NCBI RefSeq assembly: GCF_052065755.1
Contig: NZ_JBQHTK010000008.1
Span: forward strand, 1-64,000
Direction of reading: 5' to 3'
Length of the DNA stretch: 64,000 bases
Source of the DNA: Allocoprococcus sp004560705
GTDB lineage: Bacteria > Bacillota > Clostridia > Lachnospirales > Lachnospiraceae
The notes under the pieces were generated by a model. It saw nothing but the letters and a program-made list of their open reading frames with translations, made no database searches and had not been told where the DNA came from. The translations under genes were made by a program, and so were the position numbers. Below are positions 63,830 through 64,000 of this stretch, piece after piece (the first letter of the stretch is position 1; the number at the start of each line of letters is the position of its first letter).

Positions 63830-64000
63830 ATGGAATATCTAAAAGAAATAGGCAAGACAGGTATTAAGCCGGTTGTTTTAGAAGAAATCATAAATTTTGC
63901 ACAAAAATACCAAATAAAACAAGTCATCTTATTTGGTTCCAGAGCACGTGGAGATTTTTACCGCGCAAGTGACATTGACCTTGCAGTGCACGGCGGAAAT
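63830..64000 (+). CDS. Minimal nucleotidyltransferase (MNT domain) protein, N-terminal part
   Basis: The first 57 codons start MEYLKEIGKTGIKPVVL and reach ILFGSRARGDFYRASDIDLAV, the GSxARG...SDIDL catalytic motif of MntA-type nucleotidyltransferases. AGAGGAG lies 5 bases before the ATG. Such proteins often act as antitoxins that modify a HEPN toxin encoded next to them; the partner would lie beyond the window edge. The gene is cut by the edge. Confidence 0.88.
   Translation, partial: MEYLKEIGKTGIKPVVLEEIINFAQKYQIKQVILFGSRARGDFYRASDIDLAVHGGN

Overview
The window looks like a chromosomal segment of an anaerobic, spore-forming-lineage Firmicute, most likely a Lachnospiraceae gut bacterium. The evidence is its moderate-to-low GC, strong AGGAGG-type ribosome binding sites, the sporulation-linked genes spmA and ricT, MecA, a membrane pyrophosphatase, formate-tetrahydrofolate ligase under a ZTP riboswitch, L-cysteine desulfidase, and the order lysine/ornithine decarboxylase - nucleotide kinase - holB - ricT - trmN6 - rsmI, which follows the yaaO-tmk-holB-yaaT-yabB-yabC order of Bacillus. 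I do not assign a genus.

Layout. 0-1.3 kb: the start of an IS200/IS605-type tnpA and a 5'-truncated PD-(D/E)XK nuclease gene with heptad repeats. 1.3-7.5 kb (minus): spmA; an AI-2E-type permease and a Ca/Mn-type P-type ATPase behind a yybP-ykoY (manganese) riboswitch; a solitary MsmX/UgpC-type sugar ABC ATPase. 7.6-13.2 kb (minus): the decarboxylase-holB-ricT-trmN6-rsmI cluster. 13.3-17.6 kb (minus): a Gld-type ABC exporter operon. 17.9-24.9 kb: prolyl-tRNA editing protein, an unknown membrane protein, mtnN, a TSCPD protein, hppA, an aminotransferase with msrC, and a small membrane protein. 24.9-27.1 kb: a plasmid-type Rep_3 initiator with at least a dozen iterons and an AT-rich tract, next to tRNA-Lys(CTT). 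27.3-35.9 kb: an Lrp regulator, mecA, trmB, glgB, a 1,076-residue TPR/acidic-repeat/AAA-like protein, and a ketopantoate-reductase-type gene. 35.9-37.3 kb: an AT-rich gap with no recognisable gene. 37.3-41.6 kb: a PurF-like protein without its N-terminal cysteine, a 190-bp palindrome, and an ECF sigma / membrane beta-propeller pair. 41.7-49 kb (minus): pyruvate kinase - CdaR-type regulator - aconitase-like hydratase, preceded by a short UvrA paralogue. 49.3-56.4 kb: an M20 peptidase, a small membrane protein, cyuA with a divergent LysR regulator, an alpha/beta hydrolase, and fhs. 56.7-58.3 kb: an AAA-ATPase-like/DUF1703 protein. 58.4-63.3 kb (minus): a polyamine transporter operon with its HTH-cupin regulator. 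63.3-64 kb: a second long palindrome and the start of a minimal nucleotidyltransferase gene cut by the window edge.

The most unusual items are the iteron-Rep module embedded among housekeeping genes, the TPR/acidic-repeat protein with an apparently catalytically dead AAA domain, a PotA whose TOBE region contains about 180 residues of surface-protein-like Ig-type repeats, the PurF paralogue lacking its glutaminase nucleophile, and two long nested intergenic palindromes.
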